Assembly: GCA_046347945.1 (NCBI GenBank)
Contig: JAXMFB010000003.1
Location: 1 to 64,000, forward strand
From: Zeimonas sp046347945
GTDB lineage: Bacteria > Pseudomonadota > Gammaproteobacteria > Burkholderiales > Burkholderiaceae_E
Reading direction: 5' to 3'
Length of the DNA stretch: 64,000 nt
Shown here piece by piece: positions 1 to 10,180 of the stretch. The stretch's first letter is position 1. Each line of letters opens with the position of its first letter. The notes under the pieces were generated by a model. That model had not been told where the DNA came from. It saw only the letters and a list, made by a program, of their open reading frames with translations, and did no database searches. The translations under genes and the position numbers were made by a program.

Positions 1-7
1 CTGCGCA

Positions 8-21
8 TTGATCTGGATCAA
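8..21. promoter_or_regulatory. FNR/Anr-type box upstream of boxB
   Basis: TTGAT-CTGG-ATCAA is a perfect match to the FNR/Anr/Dnr consensus TTGAT-N4-ATCAA, centred about 50 bases before the boxB start codon. The sequence is seen directly; control by an oxygen-responsive CRP/FNR regulator is inferred. The same bases can be read as the last codons of an upstream gene ending at TAG 22-24, so the match could be fortuitous. A short GGCGGC/GCCGCC hairpin follows at about 28-43. Confidence 0.5.
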
Positions 22-64
22 TAGACGGCGGCCATCGCCGCCCCGCTCGCCCAGGAGGAGACCC

Positions 65-1489
<1,425 letters not shown>

Positions 1490-1503
1490 ACGGAGAGGCC
1501 ACC

Positions 1504-2766
1504 GTGGGCGCCGCGCCGGAAGTGCTCAAGCAGCACCTGATCGACCCGGAGATCTGCATCCGCTGCAACACCTGCGAGGAGGCGTGCCCGGTCAAGGCGA
1601 TCACGCACGACTCGCGCAACTACGTCGTCGACCCGGCGATCTGCAAGCAGTGCATGGCGTGCGTGCCGCCGTGCCCGACGGGCGCGATCGACAACTGGCG
1701 GATGGTGCTCAGGAGCGCGGCGTATCCGCTGGCGGCGCAGTTCGAGTGGGACGAGCTGCCGCCCGAGGCGCCGCTGCCCGAGGGCGTCGCGGCCGAGGCC
1801 ACCGCCGTCATCGAGGCGGCGGCCGCCCCCGCCGCGTCGGCGGCGGCCGACGTGCAGGGCTTCGAGACGACGGTGACGGCCACGTCTTTCGGCGCGACCG
1901 TCCCGCCGTGGTCGGCGGCGCATCCGTACACGAACCTGTACGGCCCGAAGAACCCGACCACGGCGACGGTGGTCGGCAACTACCGGGTCACCGAACTCGG
2001 CACCGAGAGCGACACGCACCACATCGTGCTCGACTTCGGCTCGATGCCGTTCCCGGTGCTCGAGGGCCAGTCGATCGGCATCCTGCCGCCGGGCGTCGAC
2101 GAACGCGGCAAGCCGCACGTCGCGCGCCAGTACTCGATCGCCAGCCCGCGCAACGGCGAGCGTCCGGGCTACAACAACCTGTCGCTGACCGTGAAGCGCG
2201 TCACCGTCGACCACGACGGCAATCCGGTGCGCGGGGTGTGCTCGAACTACGTGTGCGACCTGAAGAAGGGCGATACGGTGAAGGTGCTCGGGCCGTTCGG
2301 CGCGTCGTTCCTGATGCCGAACCACCCGCGCTCGAACATCGTGATGATCTGCACCGGCACCGGCAGCGCCCCGATGCGCGCGATGACCGAGTACCGGCGG
2401 CGGCTGCGCGGCAAGTTCGAGGGCGGCAGGCTGATGCTGTTCTTCGGCGCGCGCACGCAGAAGGAGCTGCCGTACTTCGGGCCGCTGATGAACCTGCCGA
2501 GCGACTTCATCGACCTGAACTTCGCGTTCTCGCGCGCTCCCGACTCGCCCAGGCGCTACGTGCAGGACGTGATGCGCGAGCGCGCCGCCGACCTGGCCGC
2601 GCTGCTGAAGGACGGCGACACCTTCGTCTACGTCTGCGGCCTGAAGAGCATGGAAGCGGGCGTGCTCGAGGCGCTGCGCGACGTCGCCACGCAGGCCGGC
2701 GTGCAGTGGGACGAACTCGCGGGGCGCCTGAAGCGCGAGGGACGGCTGCACCTCGAGACGTACTGA
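1504..2766 (+). CDS. boxA: benzoyl-CoA 2,3-epoxidase, reductase subunit BoxA
   Basis: BoxA passes electrons from NADPH through FAD and two iron-sulfur clusters to the oxygenase BoxB. Two ferredoxin motifs are visible near residues 18-29 (CIRCNTCEEACP) and 47-58 (CKQCMACVPPCP), followed by an Ala/Pro-rich linker (about 90-120) and a ferredoxin-NADP reductase module with RQYSIASPRNG (flavin binding) and MICTGTGSAPMRA (pyridine nucleotide binding). The product has 420 residues, normal for the family. GTG at 1504 follows a GGAGAGG Shine-Dalgarno; the frame is open far upstream across boxB but that part is a shadow. It is co-transcribed with boxB and is its obligate partner. Confidence 0.95.
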   Translation: MGAAPEVLKQHLIDPEICIRCNTCEEACPVKAITHDSRNYVVDPAICKQCMACVPPCPTGAIDNWRMVLRSAAYPLAAQFEWDELPPEAPLPEGVAAEATAVIEAAAAPAASAAADVQGFETTVTATSFGATVPPWSAAHPYTNLYGPKNPTTATVVGNYRVTELGTESDTHHIVLDFGSMPFPVLEGQSIGILPPGVDERGKPHVARQYSIASPRNGERPGYNNLSLTVKRVTVDHDGNPVRGVCSNYVCDLKKGDTVKVLGPFGASFLMPNHPRSNIVMICTGTGSAPMRAMTEYRRRLRGKFEGGRLMLFFGARTQKELPYFGPLMNLPSDFIDLNFAFSRAPDSPRRYVQDVMRERAADLAALLKDGDTFVYVCGLKSMEAGVLEALRDVATQAGVQWDELAGRLKREGRLHLETY

Positions 2767-2883
2767 GGGATCGCGGCCCGGCCGGTCACGCGGGGCGGCG
2801 CGGCCGGATCGACCCCGCCGATCCGCGCGACGCCGGCGAATGTGCGCTACGCTTGCCGACTTGGCGTCTCGACGAGGAACGGC

Positions 2884-4266
2884 ATGGCCGGTGACCGACG
2901 ACTGTCCGCGTGGCCCGCCGCGAGCGGGCGCGCGCGGCCCCTGCGCTGGCTGGCGATGCTGGCCGTCGCTGCGCTCGCCGGCTGCGCCCAGCTGGGCTTG
3001 ATGACCGACCCCCATCCGCCCGTGATCTTCGTCCACGGCAACGGCGACTCGTCGGCGCTTTGGCAGACGATGATCTGGCGTTTCGAGTCCAACGGCTGGC
3101 CGCGCGACCGGCTGGTTGCGATCGACATGCCGTACCCGTACGCGCGCGACGACGACGCGAAGCCGCAGCCCGGCCGCTCGTCGACGGCCGACCAGTTGAA
3201 GCAGCTCTCGATCGAAGTCGATCGCGTGCTGGCGCGCACCGGCGCCAGCGAGGTCGTGCTGGTGGGCAGCTCGCGCGGCGGCTATGCGATCCGCAACTAC
3301 GTGAAGAACGGCGCCGGCGCGAAGACCGTCTGGCGCGCAGTGCTGGCGGGCACGCCCAATCACGGCATCTGGACGGGCGACTACCTGCCCGGCAACGAGT
3401 TCAACGGCTCCGGGCCGTTCCTCACCGCGCTCAACGCGCCGCAGGGGCCGCGCGAGCTCGAGGTCTCGCCCGGACCGCGATGGCTCACGCTGCGCTCGGA
3501 CGACAACGACAAGTACGCGCAGCCCGACGGGCGCTGGATCGGCCGGCCGGGGATGCCCACCGGCGTGACCCCCGACGGCCCGGCGCTCAGGGGCGCGCTG
3601 AACGTCGTGCTGCCCGGCCTCGATCACCGCGAGGTTGCGTTCCATCCGCGCGCCTTCGAGCAGATCTGGCAGTTCGTCACCAGCCAGCCGCCGGTGCGCC
3701 TGGCGATCGTCCCCGAGTCGGCGCCGGTGCTCGACGGTCGCATCAGCCGGCCCGGCACCAACCTGCCGATGGCCGGCGTCACCGTCGAGGTCTACGAGGT
3801 CGCGCCCCGAACGGGCGAGCGGCTCGGCGCGCCGGTGCAGGTGCGCACGACCGGCGCCGACGGCCGCTGGGGCCCGTTGGCGGCGCGCTCCGACGCGCCG
3901 TACGAGTTCGTGCTCGCGGCGCCCGGTTTCGCCACCACGCACATCTACCGTTCGGCGTTCCCGCGCTCGTCGGACCTCGTGCACATGAGCCCGGTGCGCC
4001 TGTCCGACGCCGACCGCAAGGCCGGCAGCGTCGTCGTGATGACCCGACCGCGCGGCTACTTCGACCTGCAGCGCGACCGGATGAGCCTGGACGGCGCGGC
4101 GCCGCCGGGGGTGCCGCCGGGCACGGCCGGCGTGTCGGAGTCGAAGCTGCTGCTGCCGCCGGGGCCGGTGCGCAGCGTCGTCGCCGAGTTCAACGGCGAG
4201 CGCATCGCGGTGCGCAACTGGCCGGCGGGAGAGAACCACGCGGTGTTCGCCGAGCTGCACTACTAG
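2884..4266 (+). CDS. alpha/beta-hydrolase lipoprotein (lipase/esterase-like)
   Basis: The product is a predicted secreted, lipid-anchored hydrolase. From ATG 2884 there is an arginine-rich n-region, a hydrophobic stretch and the lipobox LAGC (Cys about residue 34). The hydrolase part shows PPVIFVHGNGDSS (oxyanion region), the nucleophile elbow GSSRGG (Ser about 130) and DHREVAFHP carrying the likely catalytic His. The C-terminal third (NLPMAGVTVEVYE onward) looks like a carboxypeptidase-regulatory-like beta sandwich followed by a second beta domain, as in some polyester depolymerase relatives. The substrate cannot be read from the sequence. It stands alone between boxA and hisC; an alternative start at ATG 2956 would leave a poor signal peptide. 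Confidence 0.75.
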   Translation: MAGDRRLSAWPAASGRARPLRWLAMLAVAALAGCAQLGLMTDPHPPVIFVHGNGDSSALWQTMIWRFESNGWPRDRLVAIDMPYPYARDDDAKPQPGRSSTADQLKQLSIEVDRVLARTGASEVVLVGSSRGGYAIRNYVKNGAGAKTVWRAVLAGTPNHGIWTGDYLPGNEFNGSGPFLTALNAPQGPRELEVSPGPRWLTLRSDDNDKYAQPDGRWIGRPGMPTGVTPDGPALRGALNVVLPGLDHREVAFHPRAFEQIWQFVTSQPPVRLAIVPESAPVLDGRISRPGTNLPMAGVTVEVYEVAPRTGERLGAPVQVRTTGADGRWGPLAARSDAPYEFVLAAPGFATTHIYRSAFPRSSDLVHMSPVRLSDADRKAGSVVVMTRPRGYFDLQRDRMSLDGAAPPGVPPGTAGVSESKLLLPPGPVRSVVAEFNGERIAVRNWPAGENHAVFAELHY

Positions 4267-4276
4267 GACTGCCGCA

Positions 4277-5362
4277 ATGTCCCGTTTCTGGAGCGCGATC
4301 GTCGCGGACCTGAGCCCCTACGTGCCCGGCGAGCAGCCGAAGCGCGCCGGGCTGGTCAAGCTCAACACCAACGAGAATCCGTATCCGCCTTCGCCGGCCG
4401 TGCACGAGGCGATCCGCGCGGAGCTCGGCGAATCGGGCGAGGCCCTGCGGCTGTACCCCGACCCGGGGTCGAGCGTGCTGTGCGCGACGATCGCGGCGCG
4501 CGAGGGCCTCGCGCCGGAGCAGGTGTTCGTCGGCAACGGCTCCGACGAGGTGCTCGCCTTCGCGTTCCAGGGGCTGCTCGCGCACCCGCGGCCGCTGCGC
4601 TTTCCGGACGTCACGTACAGCTTCTATCCGACCTGGTGCCGGCTCTACGGCATCCGCTACGAGGCCGTGCCGCTCGCCGAGGGCTTCGCGCTGCGCGTCG
4701 ACGACTACGCGGGCGGCGGCCCGGTGATCCTCCCGAACCCGAACGCGCCGACCGGCCGCGCGATCGCGCGCGCCGACGTGGCGCGGCTCGCGGCAGCCAA
4801 TGCCGACTGGCCGGTGGTGATCGACGAGGCCTACGTCGAGTTCGGCGCCGAGAGCGCGGCGCCGCTCGTCGCGTCGCATCCGAACCTGCTGGTCGTGCGC
4901 ACGCTGTCGAAGTCGCACGCGCTGGCCGGCCTGCGCGTCGGCTACGCGCTGGGCCAGCCGGCGCTCGTCGAAGCGCTGGTGCGGCTGAAGGACAGCTTCA
5001 ACTCGTATCCGCTCGACCGGCTGGCGCAGGCGGGCGCCGTCGCGGCGCTGCGCGACGAGGCGTGGTTCGCGAAGTCGCGCGACGCGGTCGTGGCGAGCCG
5101 CGAGCGGCTGGTCGCCGGGCTCGCCTCCCTCGGCTTCGAGGTGCTGCCGTCGCTGGCGAACTTCGTGTTCGCCCGCCACCCCGCGCACGACGGCGCGGCG
5201 CTGGCGCAGGCGCTGCGCGAGCGCGCGATCGTCGTGCGCCACTTCGCGAAGCCGCGCATCGACCAGTGGCTGCGGATCACGGTGGGCACGCCGCAGCAGT
5301 GCGAGGCGCTGGTCGCGGCAGTGCGCGACATCGTCGGCGCGGGCGCGCGGCGCCCGGGGTAG
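4277..5362 (+). CDS. hisC: histidinol-phosphate aminotransferase
   Basis: This PLP enzyme of fold type I transaminates imidazole-acetol phosphate with glutamate in histidine biosynthesis. The 361-residue product is of family length. Visible features are LVKLNTNENPYPPSP near the N-terminus, LYPDPGSS, the cofactor region VGNGSDEVL, PNPNAPTG, VIDEAYVEF, and the Schiff-base lysine in TLSKSHALAGLRVGYALG. Start ATG 4277 lies 10 bases after the previous stop. The main his operon is not in the window, so this may be a second copy, and a related aromatic or phosphonate substrate cannot be excluded. Confidence 0.9.
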   Translation: MSRFWSAIVADLSPYVPGEQPKRAGLVKLNTNENPYPPSPAVHEAIRAELGESGEALRLYPDPGSSVLCATIAAREGLAPEQVFVGNGSDEVLAFAFQGLLAHPRPLRFPDVTYSFYPTWCRLYGIRYEAVPLAEGFALRVDDYAGGGPVILPNPNAPTGRAIARADVARLAAANADWPVVIDEAYVEFGAESAAPLVASHPNLLVVRTLSKSHALAGLRVGYALGQPALVEALVRLKDSFNSYPLDRLAQAGAVAALRDEAWFAKSRDAVVASRERLVAGLASLGFEVLPSLANFVFARHPAHDGAALAQALRERAIVVRHFAKPRIDQWLRITVGTPQQCEALVAAVRDIVGAGARRPG

Positions 5363-5377
5363 ATCCCGGCAGGAGCC

Positions 5378-5400
5378 GCCGCGCGGGCCCTCCGCGCGGC
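5378..5400. terminator. hairpin between convergent genes
   Basis: GCCGCGCGG-GCCCT-CCGCGCGGC forms a perfect 9-bp stem in the short gap between convergent hisC and the HAD gene. It lacks a T-run on either strand, so it would be a weak or factor-assisted bidirectional terminator; this role is inferred. Confidence 0.45.
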
Positions 5401-5410
5401 CGTGCAGCGC

Positions 5411-6226
5411 TCAGCCGGCCGCGCCGCCGCGCGCGTCGACGAGCATTCGCGCGAGCTCGGCGAAGCCTGCTCCGCAGCGCGACGGCGTGATCCACGCCGG
5501 CAGCGCGTCGAGCCGGTCGCGGAAGTCGAGCACGTTGGCTACGCCGACCGCGTTCGGGAAGAACGCGAACATCGGCGCGTCGTTGGGCGAGTCGCCGACG
5601 AACACGCAGCGGTTGCGCTCGGCGTCGAGGTCGATCCCGAATCGCTCGCGCATCATCAGCCGCGTGGTGCTGAGCTTGTCCCAGTCGCCGAACCAGCCGT
5701 TCACGTGGATCGAGCTCACCTTGGCGCTCATCCCCGCCTCGCGCATCAGCGCGACGATCCGGTCGATCGACGCGGCCGGCAGCGGCGCGACGTCCTCGCG
5801 GAAGTCGATCGCGAGGTCGTAGAGCCGGCAGAACTGGTCGGAGGCCGTCGCGCAGCCGGGCACCTCGCGCACGACGCGCTCGCGCACCGCGGCGAGCCGG
5901 CGCGCGAGGTCGGCGCGAGCGGCGTCGTCGAGCAGGTGGCGCGCCCGCAGTTTGCCGACGCGATCGTCGTGCCACATCCAGAACGCGCCGTTCTCGCCGA
6001 TCACCGCGTCGACGGGCCACATCCTCGCGATGTGGTCGCACCACCCGGCCGGGCGCCCGGTGACCGGCACCACCCGCAGGCCGGCCCCGCGCAGCGCCTC
6101 GATCGCGCCGTAGGCCTGCGCCGTCAGGCGGCCGTCGGTCGTCAGCGTGTCGTCGATGTCGGCCAGCACCGTGTGCACCGCCGCGGCGGCGTCGCGCGGG
6201 AATGCGGCGAGCGGTCTCGGCTCCAC
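5411..6226 (-). CDS. HAD-IIB family phosphatase
   Basis: The protein is a cytoplasmic Mg-dependent phosphatase of the Cof/MPGP-like HAD group. Motif I is VLADIDDTLTTDG with the nucleophile Asp, motif II is VTGRP, and motif III/IV is FVGDSPNDAPMF near the C-terminus; the long cap between them fits subclass IIB. GTG 6226 gives 271 residues and starts 12 bases after the preceding EEP gene stop; the frame continues upstream but only as a shadow of that gene. It is the last gene of the glpD-ugp operon, suggesting dephosphorylation of a phosphorylated polyol or glycoside entering through that system. The substrate is unknown. Confidence 0.8.
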   Translation of the reverse strand: MEPRPLAAFPRDAAAAVHTVLADIDDTLTTDGRLTAQAYGAIEALRGAGLRVVPVTGRPAGWCDHIARMWPVDAVIGENGAFWMWHDDRVGKLRARHLLDDAARADLARRLAAVRERVVREVPGCATASDQFCRLYDLAIDFREDVAPLPAASIDRIVALMREAGMSAKVSSIHVNGWFGDWDKLSTTRLMMRERFGIDLDAERNRCVFVGDSPNDAPMFAFFPNAVGVANVLDFRDRLDALPAWITPSRCGAGFAELARMLVDARGGAAG

Positions 6227-6237
6227 GGCGCGGCGCT

Positions 6238-7086
6238 TCAGGCGAGCTCCACCAGCACCGGCTGGTGGTCCGAGGCCTGCGTGTCGCCGTCGACGCGGAC
6301 GGCGCGCAGGCGCGGCGCGAGGTCGTCGCTGACGAAGACGAAGTCGCAGGTGTACGGCGCAGGCCACTGCACGCGGTCGTGCACGCCGTTGGTGAAAGGG
6401 TGGGCCGCGTGCGGATGCTTCGCCTGCCAGGCGTCGACGAGCCCGGTGGAGCCTTCGCCGAGCGGCGCCTGCAGCCGTGCGTGCAGCGGGTCGTCGGGCC
6501 GGAAATTGAAGTCGCCGGTGAGGATGGCCGAGGGGGTCTGCGGCGTGCCGCGGAACGGGCTGTCGGAGTCGTCGAGCTTGCGGTCGACCCTCGCGTGCCC
6601 GCAGGCCTCGGCGTGGCGCGCGCGGATCGCCTCGACCTGCGCGATGCGCTGCAGCCCCGAGTAGTACTCGAGGTGCGTGGTCATCACGCGGATCGGGCCG
6701 AGCGGCGTCTCGACCGTCGCCTCGAGCAGCACGCGCGGCATGCTCTTCGCGTGCGGATCGCTCGGCCACGGCAGCTGGATGCGCAGCGCCTGCGCAACCG
6801 GCAGGCGGCTCAGGATCATGTTGCCGAACGCGCGGCGCGTGCCGCCCGGCGCCAACGTGTCGACCGCCGCGGCCGGCACCGGCGTGTAGCCGGGAAGCAG
6901 CCGCGCGAGCCACTCGAACTGGTTCTCGCCGCGGCTTCCGTCGAGGCCGGGGAAGTTCGCGGCGACCTCCTGCAGGCACAGCACGTCGAAGTCGGCGAGC
7001 GCGCGCGCGTGCGCGACGATGCGCGCCGGATCGACGCGGCCGTCGCAGCCGCGGCACCACTGGATGTTCCAGGTGATCAGCTTCAT
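6238..7086 (-). CDS. endonuclease/exonuclease/phosphatase (EEP) family protein
   Basis: The EEP fold is shared by DNase I, exonuclease III and sphingomyelin/inositol phosphodiesterases. The 282-residue product begins MKLITWNIQWCRG and shows LQEV (metal-binding Glu), MTTHLEYY, LTGDFNFRP and the terminal SDHQPVLVEL with the catalytic Asp-His pair. There is no signal peptide, so it is probably cytoplasmic. It lies 13 bases after ugpE and 11 bases before the HAD gene. In the classical ugp operon this position is held by the glycerophosphodiester phosphodiesterase UgpQ, so a phosphodiesterase role on an imported diester is plausible but inferred. Confidence 0.82.
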   Translation of the reverse strand: MKLITWNIQWCRGCDGRVDPARIVAHARALADFDVLCLQEVAANFPGLDGSRGENQFEWLARLLPGYTPVPAAAVDTLAPGGTRRAFGNMILSRLPVAQALRIQLPWPSDPHAKSMPRVLLEATVETPLGPIRVMTTHLEYYSGLQRIAQVEAIRARHAEACGHARVDRKLDDSDSPFRGTPQTPSAILTGDFNFRPDDPLHARLQAPLGEGSTGLVDAWQAKHPHAAHPFTNGVHDRVQWPAPYTCDFVFVSDDLAPRLRAVRVDGDTQASDHQPVLVELA

Positions 7087-7099
7087 CGGCGGATTCCGT

Positions 7100-7927
7100 T
7101 CATCGTATGCCGGCGCGCATGAACGACTGCACGAACTGGCGCTGGAAAAGCAGGAAGCCCAGCAGCAACGGCGCCGAGGTCATCAGCGTGGCCGCAGTGA
7201 TGATCGACCAGTCGACGCCCTGGTCGGTGGACGAGAACACCTGCAGGCCCACGGTGAGGGGGCGCGTCTCGACCGAGTTCGTGATGATCAGCGGCCACAG
7301 GAAGTTGTTCCAGTGATGGCTCACCGACACCAGCGCATAGGCGAGGTAGACCGGCTTCGCGAGCGGCACGTAGACCTTCAGCAGCACCTGCAGCGCGCCT
7401 GCGCCCTCGACGCGCGCGGCCTCGTCGAGCTCGCGCGGGACGGTCTTGAAGGTCTGCCGCAGCAGGAAGATGCCGAACGCCGACGCGAAGTACGGCAGGC
7501 CGATCGCGAGGATCGTGTCGCGCAACCCCAGCGCGTTCATTGTCGCGTAGTTCTCGACGATCAGCACGTCGGGCATCACCATCAGCTGCAGCAGCACCAG
7601 GAAGAAGACCAGGTCGCGGCCGCGGAACTCGTAGCGCGCGAACGCGTAGGCCGCCAGCGTGCCCAGTACCATCTGCGCGGCGAGGATCATCGTCACCAGC
7701 GCGAACGTGTTCAGGAAGTAGCGCGCGAATGGCGCCGCATGCCAGGCGTCGGCGAAGTTCGACAGCGTCACCGGCGCGCCCAGCTCGAAGCGGGTCGAGT
7801 ACTCCGACGGGTGGAACGCGGTCCACACCGCGTACGCGAGCGGCAGGATCCACAGCAGCCCGAGCATCCACGCGGCGGCGGATTCGAGGACGTGGGCCCC
7901 GCGGCCGATGCGCAACGGTGCGTTCAT
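7100..7927 (-). CDS. ugpE: ABC transporter permease, UgpE-like
   Basis: This is the second inner-membrane permease of a carbohydrate-uptake (CUT1) ABC importer resembling sn-glycerol-3-phosphate transporters. It has 275 residues with about six hydrophobic segments and the coupling-helix motif ELDEAARVEGAG, whose EAA loop docks with the ATPase. ATG 7927 overlaps the ugpA stop by four bases (ATGA), indicating translational coupling. The symbol follows from gene order ugpC-ugpB-ugpA-ugpE next to glpD; other phosphorylated polyols remain possible. Confidence 0.88.
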   Translation of the reverse strand: MNAPLRIGRGAHVLESAAAWMLGLLWILPLAYAVWTAFHPSEYSTRFELGAPVTLSNFADAWHAAPFARYFLNTFALVTMILAAQMVLGTLAAYAFARYEFRGRDLVFFLVLLQLMVMPDVLIVENYATMNALGLRDTILAIGLPYFASAFGIFLLRQTFKTVPRELDEAARVEGAGALQVLLKVYVPLAKPVYLAYALVSVSHHWNNFLWPLIITNSVETRPLTVGLQVFSSTDQGVDWSIITAATLMTSAPLLLGFLLFQRQFVQSFMRAGIR

Positions 7928-8811
7928 TGGTAGTGGGTGCGCCGGTCGAGGAAACGGAACTTCACGAACGCGGTCGCGCCGAGGATCGCCAGCACCACCA
8001 CCGTGAGCGCCGCCGCGTAGGCCGAGTCCCAGAAGCTGAAGCCGACCTGGTAGATGTAGTACAGCAGCAGCGCGCTGGCGTTGTCGGGGCCGCCGCGCGT
8101 CATCACGAAGATGTGGTCGACCATGCGCACCGAGTTGATCAGCGCGTTGATCAGCACGAAGAGCGTCGTCGGCATCAGCAGCGGAAACAGCACGCACCGG
8201 AAGTACTGCGTGCGCGACGCACCCTCGATCGCGGCCGCCTCGGCCAGCGTCGGCGAGATCTGCTGCAGCGCGGCCAGGTAGAAGATCATGAAGAACCCGG
8301 CTTCCTTCCAGATCGCCACGACCATCGTCGCGCCGAGCACCGTGCTGCGGTCGCCCAGCCAGTTGTGGCTGGGCAGGCCGAGCGCGCCGGTGAGCTGCTC
8401 GAGCAGCCCGTACTGCGGCGTGTAGAAGAACAGCCAGATGTTGGCCACCGCGATCATCGGCAGCACGGTCGGCGTAAAGTAGGCCAGCCGCAGGAAGCCG
8501 CGGCCGGCGATGCGCCCGTTCACCCACAACGCCATCGCGATCGCCAGCGCGATCGACGCCGGAATCGTGCCGAGCGCGAACCACAGGTTGTTCCACAGCG
8601 CCTGCCAGAAGACGTCGTCCTCGAGCATCAGCTGGTAGTTCTCCAGGCCGACGAACACCGCCGGCCGCGCGCCCTTCGGCGTCGAGAAGAAGCTGTGCCA
8701 CGCGGTCGCGACCGCCGGATAGTGCGTGAACGCGACGAGCAGCACCATCGCCGGCAGCAGCAGCAGCCAGCCGGTGACCTGCGGCTGGCTGCCGGGACGC
8801 ATCGCGTTCAC
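7924..8811 (-). CDS. ugpA: ABC transporter permease, UgpA-like
   Basis: This is the first permease subunit of the CUT1 importer. The 295 residues include an N-terminal membrane segment (GWLLLLPAMVLLVAF), further hydrophobic helices, and the coupling motif LAEAAAIEGASRTQ. MRMVDHIFVMTRGGP-like text near residue 225-240 is typical of UgpA/MalF relatives. It starts 82 bases after ugpB and overlaps ugpE by four bases. It should form the heterodimeric channel with UgpE, energised by the UgpC homodimer. Confidence 0.88.
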   Translation of the reverse strand: MNAMRPGSQPQVTGWLLLLPAMVLLVAFTHYPAVATAWHSFFSTPKGARPAVFVGLENYQLMLEDDVFWQALWNNLWFALGTIPASIALAIAMALWVNGRIAGRGFLRLAYFTPTVLPMIAVANIWLFFYTPQYGLLEQLTGALGLPSHNWLGDRSTVLGATMVVAIWKEAGFFMIFYLAALQQISPTLAEAAAIEGASRTQYFRCVLFPLLMPTTLFVLINALINSVRMVDHIFVMTRGGPDNASALLLYYIYQVGFSFWDSAYAAALTVVVLAILGATAFVKFRFLDRRTHYQ

Positions 8812-8893
8812 GCTCCCATCCCCTTCACGCGTGCCTCGCTGTCGCCGTCGCTGTCGCTTTCGCGGCCGCGCCGGCTTCGGGCCTTCAGCGCCA

Positions 8894-10180
8894 TCAGCGC
8901 CGGTACGGCCGCAGGATCCGGGCCGCCTCGCGCTGCGCGTCCTTCATCGCGTCGGCCGGCGACTTCGAGCCGGTGAGCGCCGCCTGCAGCCCGTCGTTGA
9001 GCGCCTTGGTCACGCGCTGGTTGTCGTGCGTGGACAGCTCGGCGACCGAAAACTGCAGCTGGTCGCGCGCGACGGTGGCCTGCGGCACCTCCTGCACGTA
9101 CTTCTTCATCTCCGGCGTCTCCCACGCGGCCGGCGTCACCGCGACGTAGCCGGTCGCGATGCTCCATTGGGCGGCGCGCTGCGGCGCGGTCGCCCACTTC
9201 GCGAACTTCAGCGCCGCGGCCTGCTCCTCGGGCGAGGTCTTCTTGAAGATATAGAAGTTGCCGCCGCCGGTCGGGCTGCCGCGGCGCTTCTTCTCGGGCA
9301 GCATCGCCACGCCGAACGGGAAGCCGGCGTTCGTGCGGATGTTGGTCAGGTTGCCGGTGGTGGTCCAGATCATCGCGGCCTTCTTCTCGAAGAAGTCCTT
9401 CGGCGTCGTGCCCCACTCGATGACGCCGCCGGGCATCACCTTGTGCTTCGCCGACAGGTCGACCCAGTACTGCAGCGCCTCGATCACCTCGGGCTTGTCG
9501 AAGTACGTCTCGGTGCCGGCCTCGTTCATCAGCAGCGCGCCGTTGGGCGTCGTCAGGCCCTGGAACAGCCAGTACGGGAAGCCCGACGACGGGATCTTCA
9601 CGCCCCACTGCGTGACGTTGCCGCTGGCGTCGGTCTTCGTGAGCTTCTTCGCGTACTCGACCATCTGGTCCCAGCTCGCGGGGCCCTTGTCGGGATCGAG
9701 CCCGGCCTCCTTGAACAGCTCCTTGTTCCAGTACAGCACGATCGTCGAGCGCTGGAACGGCACGCCCCAGGTCTTGCCGCTGGTGCGGCTGTTCATCATG
9801 AAGCTGTCGAAGAAGCCGCCCAGCCACTTCCTGTCGTCGGCGCTGGTCGCCAGCCCGTCTATCGGCACGATCGCGTCCTCGTCGATCAGCGTGAACATGT
9901 CGGTGGACAGCAGCACCGCGATGTGCGGCGGCTGGCCGCTCTTGAACGCGGTGAGCGCCTTGACGATGCTTTCCTGGTAGGTGCCCGAATACACCGGCTT
10001 CACCTTGATGCCGGGGTTCTCCTTTTCGAAGTCGGCGGCCATCTGGTCGATCGTCTTCGTCACCGGGCCGCCGACGGCGACCGGGTAGTAGAACGTCAGC
10101 TCGACCGGCTTTTGCGCATGCGCGGGCAGCGCGGCCGCGATCGTCGACGCGGCAAGCGCCTTCAGCAGGGTCCTTCTCAT
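8894..10180 (-). CDS. ugpB: ABC transporter periplasmic substrate-binding protein, UgpB-like
   Basis: The 428-residue product has a Sec signal peptide (MRRTLLKALAASTIAAALPAHA) and a family-1 extracellular solute-binding fold with ELTFYYPVAVGGP at the mature N-terminus, FEKENPGIKVKPVYSGTYQES, and GGGNFYIFKKTSPEEQ. These are characteristic of glycerol-3-phosphate-type binding proteins. ATG 10180 overlaps the ugpC stop by four bases. It delivers substrate to UgpA/UgpE from the periplasm. The exact ligand is inferred from the adjoining glpD. Confidence 0.88.
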   Translation of the reverse strand: MRRTLLKALAASTIAAALPAHAQKPVELTFYYPVAVGGPVTKTIDQMAADFEKENPGIKVKPVYSGTYQESIVKALTAFKSGQPPHIAVLLSTDMFTLIDEDAIVPIDGLATSADDRKWLGGFFDSFMMNSRTSGKTWGVPFQRSTIVLYWNKELFKEAGLDPDKGPASWDQMVEYAKKLTKTDASGNVTQWGVKIPSSGFPYWLFQGLTTPNGALLMNEAGTETYFDKPEVIEALQYWVDLSAKHKVMPGGVIEWGTTPKDFFEKKAAMIWTTTGNLTNIRTNAGFPFGVAMLPEKKRRGSPTGGGNFYIFKKTSPEEQAAALKFAKWATAPQRAAQWSIATGYVAVTPAAWETPEMKKYVQEVPQATVARDQLQFSVAELSTHDNQRVTKALNDGLQAALTGSKSPADAMKDAQREAARILRPYRR